From positions 3,906,001-3,970,000 of the forward strand of contig JAHCVI010000003.1 in NCBI GenBank assembly GCA_019096155.1: a DNA stretch of 64,000 bases, written 5' to 3'. The stretch comes from Staphylotrichum longicolle. Lineage: Eukaryota; Ascomycota; Sordariomycetes; Sordariales; Chaetomiaceae. The notes under the pieces were generated by a model. It was not told the DNA's origin and ran no database searches. It saw nothing but the letters and a program-made list of their open reading frames with translations. The translations under genes were made by a program, and so were the position numbers. This document shows, in pieces, positions 11,545 to 22,468 of the stretch (position 1 is its first letter; the number at the start of each line of letters is the position of its first letter).

Positions 11545-14500
11545 ATGGACGCAGTACGGCACCTCCTTGTGAGGGACGACGATAAGAGTCCCGCCCAAAT
11601 CCTGTTGGACCTCCTATCAGACCCCTTCTCCTCTCAGGTATGCTCTCAGCCATCATGCGGTTGATCGAACCCCCAGTCGGCCGCTGACCCAACCTCTTGC
11701 AGCTTAAGCAAGATTCCGTTCTTGCTGCGTTGGGCTCCTCCCTCGGTATCACCGCCGGCATCGCCATCTGCTTCTCCTTCCTTCGCCCGTACAATAGCGT
11801 TGTATATGCGCCGAAACTCAAGCACGCTGATGAGAAACACGCCCCTCCGCCTTTAGGAAATGGCATTCTTGCGTGGATCTTCCCATTGTGGTCGACCACC
11901 GAGGACGATCTTGTCAACCTGGTCGGCATGGACGCGGCTCTCTTTATGCGATTCACCCGGATGTGCCGCAACATCTTTGTCATCCTCACCGTTCTTGGCT
12001 GCGCCATTCTGATCCCCGTCAACTGGTCCAACTTCACTCCGGACGATGTGTGGTTGGCGAAGGTCACGCCGAGGAATGTCTGGGGAAATCCCCACTGGGC
12101 TACTGTGGTGTTCGCATGGCTGTTGACGATAGTCGTCTGCGGGTTTCTCTGGTGGAACTATAAGAAGGTTACCCAGCTGAGAATCCGGTACATGAAAAGC
12201 GAGGAATACCAGCAAAGCCTCCACGCCCGTACTCTGATGGTACAAGCCCATTCTCTGATGCTCATTCTTGGAGCCCAGCTAACCAGGCCCTAGCTGTACG
12301 ACATCCCCAAGAACCTTGCCTCGGACGAGGGCATTGCGAGGATCATTGATAACGTCGCCCCGAACTCGTCCTTTTCTCGGACCGCTGTCGCCCGTGACGT
12401 CAAGATCCTGCCCGACCTCATCGCGCAGCATGACCACACGGTCAGGAAGCTGGAGAAGGTGTTGGCGATCTACCTGAAAGACCCGCAGAATCTTCCGGCG
12501 GAACGACCCAAGTGCCCTCCTTCCAAGAAGGACCCTTCATACGGTACTTACCCGAAAGGCCATAAGGTGGATGCTATCGAGTACCTCACCCAGCGCATCA
12601 AGTTCCTCGAGCTGGAGATCAAGGATGTCCGGCAAAGGGTGGATAAGAGGGGCTCGATGCCATACGGGTTTGCCTCTTACGCGGATATTGCTGAAGCGCA
12701 CGCCATCGCCTACGCCAGCCGCAAGAAGAAGCACCATGGCGCAACCATCAAGCTCGCCCCCCGGCCGAACGATATCATCTGGGACAACATGCCGCTCAAC
12801 TCGTCGACCCGGAAGACAAGGCGGCTGTGGAACAACTTCTGGATGGCGGTTCTCACGCTGTTGTGGATTGCCCCCAACGCCATGATTGCCATCTTCCTGG
12901 TCAATTTGACCAACTTGGGAAATGTCTGGCACGCTTTCCAGGAGTCGCTCATCGCAAACTCGACGGTTTGGTCTATTGTCCAAGGTATCGCTTCCCCGGC
13001 GCTCATGTCGCTTGTCTACCTCGTCCTTCCCATCATCTTCCGGCGCATGTCCATCAAGGCAGGCGACCAGACCAAGACCGGACGCGAGCGGCACGTCGTG
13101 GCCAAGCTTTACGCCTTCTTCGTCTTCAACAACCTGATCGTCTTCTCCATCTTCAGCGCCATTTGGCAGTTTACGAGCACCGTTATCCAGAACACGAACA
13201 ATGGCACGGATGCATGGCATGCTATTCTCGATGCCAACATTGGCCAGGTCCTGTTCATCTCCCTCTGCTCCATCTCCCCCTTCTGGATTACCTGGCTGCT
13301 CCAGAGACAGCTTGGTGCCGCGGTCGATTTGGCCCAGCTCTGGACGCTCATCTACAGCTTCGTCATGCGCAAGTTTTCGAGCCCCACGCCCCGCGAGCTC
13401 ATCGAGCTCACCGCGCCGCCCTCGTTCGACTATGCGAGCTACTATAACTATTTCCTGTTCTACTCGACCGTCGCTCTCTGCTATGGCGCCATTCAGCCGC
13501 TGGTTCTGCCGGCCGCGGCCATGTACTTCTGCATCGACGTGGCGTTGAAGAAGTACCTGCTGCTCTACATCTTCGTCACGAAGACGGAGAGCGGCGGCAT
13601 GTTCTGGCGCATCCTATTCAACCGCTTCTTGTTCGGCTCCATCCTCTCTCATCTCGTCGTCTTCCTGATCGTCTGGGTTCGGGGTGATGCTTCGCATATG
13701 CACGCATATGCCGTCGCGCCTCTGCCGTTCCTCATGATTGGCTTCAAGATTTTCTGCTCGCGCGCCTTTGACAACAAGATTCACTACTACGCCACGAGCT
13801 ACTCCGGCCAGCATCGCGCCGAGGCAGGCATGGATGTCAAGGAGCAGAGCCTGCGGAACGACCGCCTCGCCGCCCGCTTCGGCCACCCCGCCCTCTACAA
13901 GCCCCTCATCACCCCGATGGTGCACGCCAAGGCACAGAGCCTCCTCGCTAGCGTCTATCAGGGCCGGCTCACCGACGGTCGGGACGCCGGCCTCGACGAT
14001 TCCCTCACTGTCAGCGGCTACAGCGACACCTACTCCTACGCCATGGACAACATGTCCTCCGGCAAGGCCGGCAAGCTCTCTCCCTCCATGCCGGGCTTCG
14101 AAGTCGTGCCCGAGTCCCGCCTCGACTTTGAGTTCTACAAGAACCGCGACGAATTTGCTGCCGAACACGGCGGGGGCGAGCTGTTTGGCCGACACCAGGA
14201 CATCGTTCGCCCGGGCACGCCAGGAACCATGGGCAGCGGCGGCGATTCGAACTCACGCCCCGGCACTCCCGTCGGCGGCATGGGTTTTGGCAACAGCAAT
14301 AACAACAACAGCCGGAGGAACCAGTACCCCGAATACCCGTCCCACCTCGCCGGCAGCAGCGCCTACCCGGGCCAGCCTAACCCCTACTCCGCGTCGTCGT
14401 CGTCCTCCCCGTCTCCCTTCGGCATCTCAGACCTGCCCACCCGCTCGCGGAGCCCGATGATGTACAGCAACGCCAACGACAGCGGCACAAACCTTGTCGC

Positions 14501-14867
14501 CGGCGCCGCGGGCATGCCGGTGTCCACGCCGGGGTACCCACCGACGCCGAGCACGTACGGGTCCGCGCGAGATAGGGACATGAGCGTCGGTCCTCCTGGG
14601 GGTGCGGGATACGGCCACGGGCCGCGGGCGCCCGGGATGCTGGGTGGCGGGCCGTACGGGTACGGCGGGCTGCCGCAGTCGGACGAGATGGATCTCGTGC
14701 AGACGCCGCCGGCGTTGGCGGGGCCGGGGCCGGGGTCGGGGCAGGGGCCGGCGCAGTATGATTATTTTAGGGGCGGGAGCACCGGTGGAGGGAACAACAG
14801 GAGGGAGGGCGCGGGGACGCCGGGCATGGCGACGAGGAGTGGGTCGAATATCTGGGGCGGGAACTGA
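11545..14867 (+). CDS. CSC1/OSCA-family (DUF221) calcium-permeable stress-gated cation channel
   Basis: Membrane channel of the OSCA/TMEM63 family, opened by osmotic or mechanical stress. Exons 11545-11637, 11703-12239 and 12294-14867 give 1067 aa. Introns are 65 and 54 nt with GCTGACC and GCTAACC branch sites; the second splice joins HARTLM to LYDIPKNLASDEG, restoring the family's conserved stretch after the first loop. Seen: N-terminal late-exocytosis-like helices (LGSSLGITAGIAICFSFLRP), PLWSTTEDDLVNLVGMDAALFMRF, a cytosolic RNA-recognition-like loop, then the channel core with DIIWDNM-type motif and a series of hydrophobic helices to about residue 690. The remaining ~300 aa are Gly/Ser/Pro/Asn-rich and look disordered. 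The ATG has a good context (CGAAAATGG). Confidence 0.93.
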
Positions 14868-16178
14868 GGACGGGAAAGTGAAAAAGGGGGTGTTTTTTTT
14901 TCTGTCCTTGACGTAGATTCTAAGAAGGTGGAAGGCAGGTGTGGGAAAGGGGGATGTGATGGTTTGATCTCTGCAGTTTAGTTGGTTTGGTTGCTAACTC
15001 AGGTTTTGCGAGACATGGGCATTTGGCTGGCGTTTTTTTTTTTTAGGGAGGCCCGGTGGGAAGGAACGCGTGGCGGTTTTTTTGCACGCGCATCATCATC
15101 ATATTCAGCATCCATCATCGCATTTTGGTGTCCTGTTTTCGGACATGGGACTGGCTGGCTATCTCATGGCGTGATGCTTTGGGCTGTCTTTTCTGTTTGA
15201 TAGATGGGGGATGTGTGATAGAGATCTTTGATGGGTATTTGGGACTTGTAACTTGAGCTGTACATGTTGTAATTTTGTTGGGCTTGGGGTGGGCTTGTCC
15301 TTTTGCCTGGGCTGGGGATGGTGGGTTGTATATATAGGGTTCATGAACGTTGAGAATCCTCCTGGGCATTAGTGAATTTGGACTGGCAATGACGAGACTA
15401 TGGTTTGCGCTTGATGGTGTTTTTGTGGAGCGAGGAACGATTCCAAGTTGTTACCAGACCTGCGCTTGAATGGCTGTAATATGTAGAGTGTGTTTGATCT
15501 TGGGAGGTGAGAAGGCGCCTGATGGTACTGAATGGAGGATTGTTAGGAGGGAAGGAATTGGAAGTGTTTTTTTTTTCTTTTCATCTTCTTTATCACTCAT
15601 TCCCTCGCTTTCTCCTTCTATATCTTCCCGCTGGCCCTTGTTTCCTTGTCTTGTGCAAATTCCATTGTATCACCCAGTCGTTGCCTTCGAGTATATACTT
15701 GATGGCTCATACCACCTAGTTTTGTCACTATTTCTATCCTGCTCTTCCCCGTACCCTACTAGTCGGTCACATTTCAACTCCAGTCCAGCCAGCCAGCAGT
15801 GTTGTGGTTGATTCTCGTCCTGATTTCCCAAGGTTTGGTATGGCTTTCGCCAAGGAGGGTTGCCATCTCCACAAATCCCGTTCCCCTATTGCTATCAACA
15901 GATGTTGTGCTGGTAGGGTCATCGTACCAGCGCAACTGATTCACGCCCGCTCCGTTCACCTCCCTAGCCCAGGGGAAATTCGACAACACATCACAACGAC
16001 TAGGAGTTGGGAGAAGACGTGGCTCGTATTCTTCGTCATGTAAAGAAAACGTCCTATGTAGCGCCCGCAGAATATATCCCGACCCTGACTGACCGGATAG
16101 ACAGTGAAACCGGCGCCCCTTGAGAAACACACAACGCAAAGCGACCCCTCAAGCCCCCGCAGCTTTGTTGTGGCGGGT
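14868..16178. other. Intergenic between convergent genes
   Basis: 3' flanks of the CSC1-like gene (+) and TMA7 (-). Contains T-tracts around 14,895, 15,035 and 15,570 and a TATATATAGGG stretch near 15,330. No gene supported. Confidence 0.5.
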
Positions 16179-16803
16179 TTACTTCTTGCCGGACTTCTTG
16201 ATGCCCTTTTCCGCGTGTTAGAAGAACGGAGAGTTGCTTGTCAGGGGTGGGGTGGTGGTGAAAGGGGAGGTGTTACCTGGCCGCCGGTGTTCTGGGAGGA
16301 GCAGAGGTTAGTGTCGTTGCTCTGTTGGGTTTTGGCAGGCGGGATAGGGGGAGTGACTTACCAGAGGACCGCCCTTGCCGCCGACCTTGGCCGCGAGATC
16401 CTTCTTGGCCTTCTCGTCTGCGTTTTGGTGGTCATGTTAGAAAACCGTTGGCGGGGTGTTCTGGATGGCGAGTGTGGTGGGGGGTGGGGGTTGAATGGTC
16501 CGTACCGGCACGCTTCTTCTCGAGGAAGGCCTTGTCGTCGTCATCAAGCTCCTTGTTGGCCTTCTTGGCCGCCTAGTTCATGCCGATTTATGGTCAGTTC
16601 ATGGCTGCGCCGCGGTCGTGCGTCGTGGGGAGGAAGTCCGAGGGTGGCTGTCGGGGTTTCTGTCGAGTGGTGGTGCGCACCTTGAGGGGCTTGGCCTTGC
16701 CGCCTGTTCCGCCGTGTTAGTCGCCTTCTTCCTGCAGAATCGGGGTGAAGCAGGGTAGGTATAGGAACTGAGGAAACATGCCTTCTCTGCTCTGACCGCC
16801 CAT
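16179..16803 (-). CDS. TMA7: Translation machinery-associated protein 7, six tiny exons
   Basis: Small, very basic ribosome-associated protein found across eukaryotes (CCDC72/TMA7). Minus-strand exons: 16782-16803, 16681-16703, 16506-16572, 16362-16417, 16277-16291, 16179-16205; total 70 codons, 69 aa. Recognised from the start MGGQSREGGKAKPLK, a central KELDDDDKAFLEKKRA, then KVGGKGGPLNTGG and the invariant ending GIKKSGKK. All junctions keep phase. Intron 1 uses a GC donor (GCATGT); introns 2-5 use GTGCGC, GTACGG, GTAAGT and GTAACA. The last acceptor is an unusual AAAAG. Exon 5 is only 15 nt. It is divergent from PRP4 and shares a 643-bp promoter region with it. The exon count for such a short protein is remarkable and makes the gene easy to miss. 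Confidence 0.92.
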
Positions 16804-17446
16804 TTTGTGATTTTGGTAGACAAAAGGTTAGGGGACTGGTGTGGTTGTTGTTTGCTCAGAAAAATGAATCTTTTTGCTCCGGATGTCGCCAGTCGCAAAG
16901 TCAGGCGCTCAACAGGGGACAAACCCGCGGGGCAGCCTAGCGAAGCAGGCCCAGGCCCAGGGAGCCTTGAAAATCTAGGCGGTGAATCGGCTAAACAGCG
17001 GAATTACCACTGGACTGTCAGGCGCGTTCAGGTCGCCACCTGGCGCGCTCCACCGGTTCCCTGTCGAAGCCCATGCCAAGTTTCCAGGTTGCAACCGACC
17101 TGAGATTCAACATCAGACATCGAACGCCAGATATCGAACACCAGACATCGACTTGAAAGCGTGAGTCCCTATCGGACTTTCACCCATCGCTTGCCGGGTT
17201 ATTACCGCTTGAGCGACCACAGCCTAGGCTCTGCGCTTGCCTCGTATTTGCGCCTCGCGACTGTGCGACTTGGATCGAGACTTGGATCGACTGGTCGGGT
17301 TCAGCTCTCGCATCCTTCTGGACCGAGTCACTGCTGACACTGTGTGCGCACTTCAAGGCTTGGAAGCGCGCATTGTTTGGGAGCCGGCAGGAGGGATACA
17401 AGAGGACAAGAAGGCAGACGGAAGCGTGCACTTGGTGGTCGGTACT
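16804..17446. other. Bidirectional promoter region, TMA7/PRP4
   Basis: 643 bp between two divergent start codons. No motif is decisive. Three nearly repeated phrases of the form 'atcgaacaccagacatcga' occur at about 17,113-17,153. Confidence 0.5.
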
Positions 17447-20400
17447 ATGGCGTCTCCAGCTCTCAGCTCGGATGAAGGGGAAATCGTAGAGGCAACTCCC
17501 CTGCCTCGCTCTGAACAAAACGGTGATGTTGACCGAACCGGCAGACATCGAGCCAGATTTCCCTCCCGCACACCCGACGGCGACTTGCCATCGAGAGACT
17601 TGCCCGACGGGCCCCGCCGACGCAGCCGCTCACCCCGCGGCTGGAAACGGCCTCTTGAAGACCATCGTGACCGGCGCGACACCCGCCAATTCCGTGTCCA
17701 CTACGAGGGCGGCCCTCGCGATGATCGCCGCACCTACCGTGACCTCGACCGCCCGTCCTCGCGCGGTACGGACCGCTACGATGACCGCTCCGATAACCAG
17801 TACGGCAGCCGAGGACCAGCTCCACCTCGCGCCAGAGGCCACCGTGCAGACGGCCCCGGCTACGACCGCAGAAACGATGGCTATCCGGATAAGCGGCCCC
17901 GGACCCGTAGCCGGTCACCTCGTGGCAGAGGCGACAGGGGGAGACGAGACGGGGGCCGCTACAGAGCCGATCTAGGGCCAGGCGAAGACAAGTACAGTGC
18001 CCAAGCTGAGAGACGCCCACAGGATGGCTCCATGTCCAAGCGGGCTACTCCGGTGGACACTCGTGATGTTTCCAGGCAAAATGCTAAATCTGATCAAGGT
18101 GCTATGGTTGAACGAGGCATCAATGAACTTGCCATCTCACAGACCGGGTGAGAACGCCCCAGTCCTGCAGCCTTGAGCTCTAGCTAACATCTGGCTTCCA
18201 GCGCACCTGGCCAGGGTCCCGAGCCCGACATGGACTGGGATCCGGAAACGGCCATGGACGAAGAGGCTGCCGTCCAAGCCGAGATCGAGCGCCGTCGGCG
18301 TGCGAGAGAAGCAGCTCTCAAGCGAGGCATTGGCGCGGCAAGCCCCGCGATTCAGGCGCTGCAGGCCGGTGATAGGGCTGCATCCACGCCAGGATCTACT
18401 CGCGCCAGCACGCCGGGGCCCCAGAGAGCCGAGGGTGCCACTCCGATGTCCAGTAAGAGCCTTGGATTCTACTCCCAGATAAATCTTTTATGCTAACTAT
18501 TGTAGATGGCCCTTCGACGCCCGCGTTGTCCCCTGCCCGAACCCAGGATGCCATGTCTCCGGGGGTGCTCAACTTTGCTGACGACCAGGCCCTCATCAAC
18601 GCTCATGGCGAGGCCAAAAACCTGGAAGATGGTCCCTCAGCTGCTGACTATGACCCGACGGCCGATATGAAGGAAGATGAGCTCCGCGATGAGAGACGGC
18701 ATGGGAATGTAGGTCTCCACGGCGAGCCTCGTCGCGCTTCTTTTGCCGACGCCACTGCGCCTGCCGCTCCGGAGAAGGGAGGCGAAGGTGCAAAGAAGGA
18801 TGACGATGACGACGACTTCGACATGTTTGCGGAGGACTTTGCCGACAAATTCGCCGCTCCCGAGGCTTCTAAGCCCGAGGCACCGCAAGATGTCCGGCCG
18901 CAACCGGGTGGAGGTGGCGGCATCTTGGAGGGCGACGACAAGGAGGGCTACTACAAGATCAGACCCGGCGAGCTCCTAGATGGGCGCTATCAGGTTTCGA
19001 CGACCCTCGGCCGTGGCATGTTCTCTGGCGTCGCTCGCGCTGTTGACATCACTACCAAGAAAGAGGTCGCTATCAAGATCATGCGGAACAACGATGCGCT
19101 ACGAAAAGGAGGCTTCACCGAGATTGCCATTCTCGAGAAACTGAACGCCGCTGACCCTGACGACAAGAAGCACATTGTGAGATTCGAGCGGGCCTTCGAG
19201 TACAAGGCGCATCTCTGCATGGCCTTTGAGAACTTGAGCATGAATCTTCGCGAGGTCCTAAAAAAGTTTGGGAACAATGTCGGCATCAATCTGAACGCGA
19301 CTCGGGCGTACGCGTATCAGATCTTCCTCGCGCTGGGCCACATGCGCAAATGCAGCATCATTCACGCCGATCTGAAGCCCGACAATATCCTGGTGAGTCG
19401 GTTTTCCTCATGTCCGAAGAACTGGTTGCTGACTTCTTGCAGGTGAACGAGGCCCGTAACGTGCTCAAGATTTGCGATTTGGGCACGGCAATCGATCGCT
19501 CTGATGCGGCCACGGCGGCGACTGAGCCCATGCCGTATCTTGTCAGTCGATTCTACCGCGCGCCCGAAATCATTCTGGGCGTGCCTTTTGACTATGCCGT
19601 CGACATGTGGTCCATTGGCTGCACTCTGTATGAGCTGTACACCGGCAAGATCCTCTTCACAGGCGAGAACAACAACCAGATGTTGAAGAACATCATGGAG
19701 ATCCGGGGCAAGCTGAGTGCCAAGTTGTACAGGCGCGGCGAGCTTGCGCACAACCACTTTGATGAGCTGGGCAACTTCATCAGCGTTGAGCGAGACAAGA
19801 TTCTTGGAAAGGTGAGCAATCTTCCTTTGGTCGTCGTTTGCAGTTGCATTCTCTCGCATCGTCTCCAACCCGAACGTCACCCCTGAGAGCGAATCACCCG
19901 TCGTTCTATTCTTCCGACGGAAGTTTTGTTTCCCGCTCTTTTTTTGGGCCGGCGGTTGGCGTCGAGGCGAGTGCTGCGCCGCTTCTGCCCGGCCGCTCAA
20001 GCTTGGGGCAGACGAATCACACCCCTCCCCTGGCGGTCGGCCGCTGGTCTCCGGGATGGACATCCGCCCGCCACCCCCAGGCCAGGCCTCCGTGTGAGTA
20101 GCCGCGGTGCCACCCAAACCGCCGGCGTGCAGTATCGTGGTCCAGACGGAAGCTGCAGTGTTCCAAAGCCGGCGCCAAACCAAACACCACGAAAATGCAC
20201 GCTGCAGCGACCCTTCACCGGGCCCCGTTTCCCGCCCCTATTCCTGTCCCGCCGGGGTTCTCTCTGCCCCACGAAACAACCACCAACCCCAACCGACCAA
20301 CCCACCCCCAGGACAACAGTCCAATCTCACAAGCACACACACTCCTTTCATCTCTTCCCTCCCCGAAGAGTAAAGAAACGGGCAAGATGGATTGGACCAA

Positions 20401-20640
20401 GACTAACGTGTTGTGACACAAAAACAGACGACCGTCCGCACTCTGGCGAGCGTCAAGCCGACGCGGGACCTGCGTACGCGCCTCCTGGCCGCGTCGGCCG
20501 GCATGGACGACGCCGAGAGCAGGGAGCTCAACCACTTTGTCGATTTGTTGGAGCGGTGCCTGACGCTGAACCCGGACAAGAGGATCACCCCCGCCGATGC
20601 GTTGAGGCATCCTTTCTTTACGCAGAGGGGGCATCGGTAG
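17447..20640 (+). CDS. PRP4: PRP4-type spliceosomal serine/threonine kinase
   Basis: Kinase of the PRPF4B/Prp4 family, which phosphorylates spliceosomal proteins during B-complex activation; nuclear. Exons 17447-18147, 18202-18452, 18506-19392, 19443-19811, 20428-20640 give 806 aa. The N-terminal ~330 residues are RS/RD-rich (RRRSRSPRG and similar), then an acidic D-run. The kinase domain follows: TLGRGMFSGVARAVD glycine loop, VAIKIM lysine, IIHADLKPDNIL (HAD instead of HRD, normal for PRP4), ICDLGTA in place of DFG, SRFYRAPEIILG, and a C-terminal LTLNPDKRITPADALRHPFF. Four introns keep phase; three are 50-54 nt but the fourth (19812-20427) is 616 nt, joining ILGK directly to TTVRTLASVKPTRDL. 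The start at 17447 follows a GGTACTATGG context; upstream frame is open but unlike the family. Confidence 0.93.
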
Positions 20641-21010
20641 GTGGGTTAGATCGTGTTGGGTTTGGGGGGGCGGATGGTGGTTTGACATGGATGGGGTGGT
20701 AGATCTAGGGTAAACACAAGGGTAGATCGATAGAGACGTGTGTGTATTCATCATGGTTGGACTCGGCGGACTGCATTTTTTTTTTGTCTGACGTTGCCCT
20801 GGTGGTGTTGGTTTGGACGTTGTCGTGGCCCGGTTCATAACCATGTCATTGAGGACTTGTGTAGCTCCGCTGCTCGTGATGTGAGAATGGCTGGAAAACC
20901 CCTTCCACAACCCAGGGCGTCAGTAAACGAGCGGGATGTGATTGTCAAGAACGATGCCTTGCGGAGCGGAAGAGTCTGGTTTGACATGATGTGATGAGTT
21001 GTGCCTTATT

Positions 21011-21037
21011 GTGCGTGTGTGTGTGTGTCTGTGTGTG
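21011..21037. repeat. GT-dinucleotide microsatellite
   Basis: An interrupted GT run in the 3' flank of PRP4. Confidence 0.9.
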
Positions 21038-22431
21038 GTTTGCAGTCTCTCAGTTTGGGTTGCACTGCCTGGGTATGTACAACTCTGTTACATTGTCATA
21101 TTTCGCTCTGTTTCTGGACCTGCGGTGCCATGTGCAGGTGATCATCGTTATGGACGGGTTTGTGTATGTGAGAATCAATGGATGGTTGTGCTGTGCCCCT
21201 TGGCCGGGGTTGATGAGTATGTTCTTCTTTTCCGGAGATTTTGGACTATGGGCTGGCTTCCTTCGTCCAATGCTAGCCTTGCTTGATGGGCCCTTGTGTA
21301 TTCACACCATGGACTGTGGGTTTTGATACTCGTAGTTCCTATGCCCACGTCGCTTTCTTTGGTGACACTGCGGCATGCACTCACCCTGAGGGTGTTTGAC
21401 GCTGAGTATGGATACGCGGCAGACGGCATTGGGGGGACCCAGGCGTAAGCGCCGGGTTGTGAAGGAGGCGGAACTCGATGATCCCCCCCTGTAGCGGCTT
21501 TTCTTGAGACAATAACAGAGAATAAAGTGGTGTTACCGGTCTTGTTGGCGGTGGTTGGGTTCGAGGCGGCACAGATGCATGGCAACCGACCGACCCCTTT
21601 TTGGCGCCGGGGCATCTCCCGACGGCAGTGTCATCACTGAATATCCTCATTTAACATGAGCATTGGGAAGGGTTTCTGATGTGCTTGAGTGAAGTGCGAG
21701 ACCCACGGACTTGGGGGGGATTCAGCCTCGGACTTGCGACATGCCATCCGATGCTTCCTCACAGGCACCTGTGATGGGCGACGCCGCGGCACCCACAACC
21801 AGCGCTGACAAGCCCATCATCTATCACTGTAACAGCCGGCGGCGGACGACAGGCGGATTCCTGCACATCGGTGGGCTCAAGATGCCCAAACCCGGTTGAA
21901 CAGGGACGTTGGTTAGAGGCACAGCCGAGCTTCACTCACATCGCCGCACTGCGCCGCCTCCGCTTTGCTCCCATCATCCATCCCACCTGCCATCTTGATC
22001 CCATGGCCAGGTCGGCCTCAGAGAGCGGCCGACTGGTTGGAATCAGATGATATCACTTTCTCAACTGACGAGAGAACCTTGATCACGATGGCAGTGCGGA
22101 GAAACTGGCGAGGAGGCACAGAAGTCTTTTCCGTTTCGGTGACGCGGAAAAGCAACCAGGGTCCCACGGCAGCCAAAGTGTCTTCTGCTCAGTTTTGTAC
22201 GTCTGGCAAAGTCCGTCTTGCCCTTTCCAGGACTGGGAAATATGGCCCTACCTTGCCCCGAAAGATTACTGGATGATGGAATGGGGAACCGACCACCTCA
22301 CTTGCTCGCTCTTGACGCAACAGACGGGTCTGGGCAGACCACAAACGCACTTACCCGCAGGGGGCAATCTCACCACTGCCATCATCACCAGTCACTTGTC
22401 ACCCTTCACTCCCATCCGCCACCGCCTAACC

Positions 22432-22468
22432 GCCTGCCTGCCTGCCTGCCTGCCTGCCCGCTTGCCTG
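22432..22468. repeat. GCCT tetranucleotide microsatellite
   Basis: About nine near-perfect copies of GCCT within the gene-poor region. Confidence 0.9.

Noticed and set aside
17100..17240. Possible tRNA or small RNA in the TMA7/PRP4 spacer
   Set aside because: The short repeated phrases do not fold into a cloverleaf and no A/B-box pair was found.
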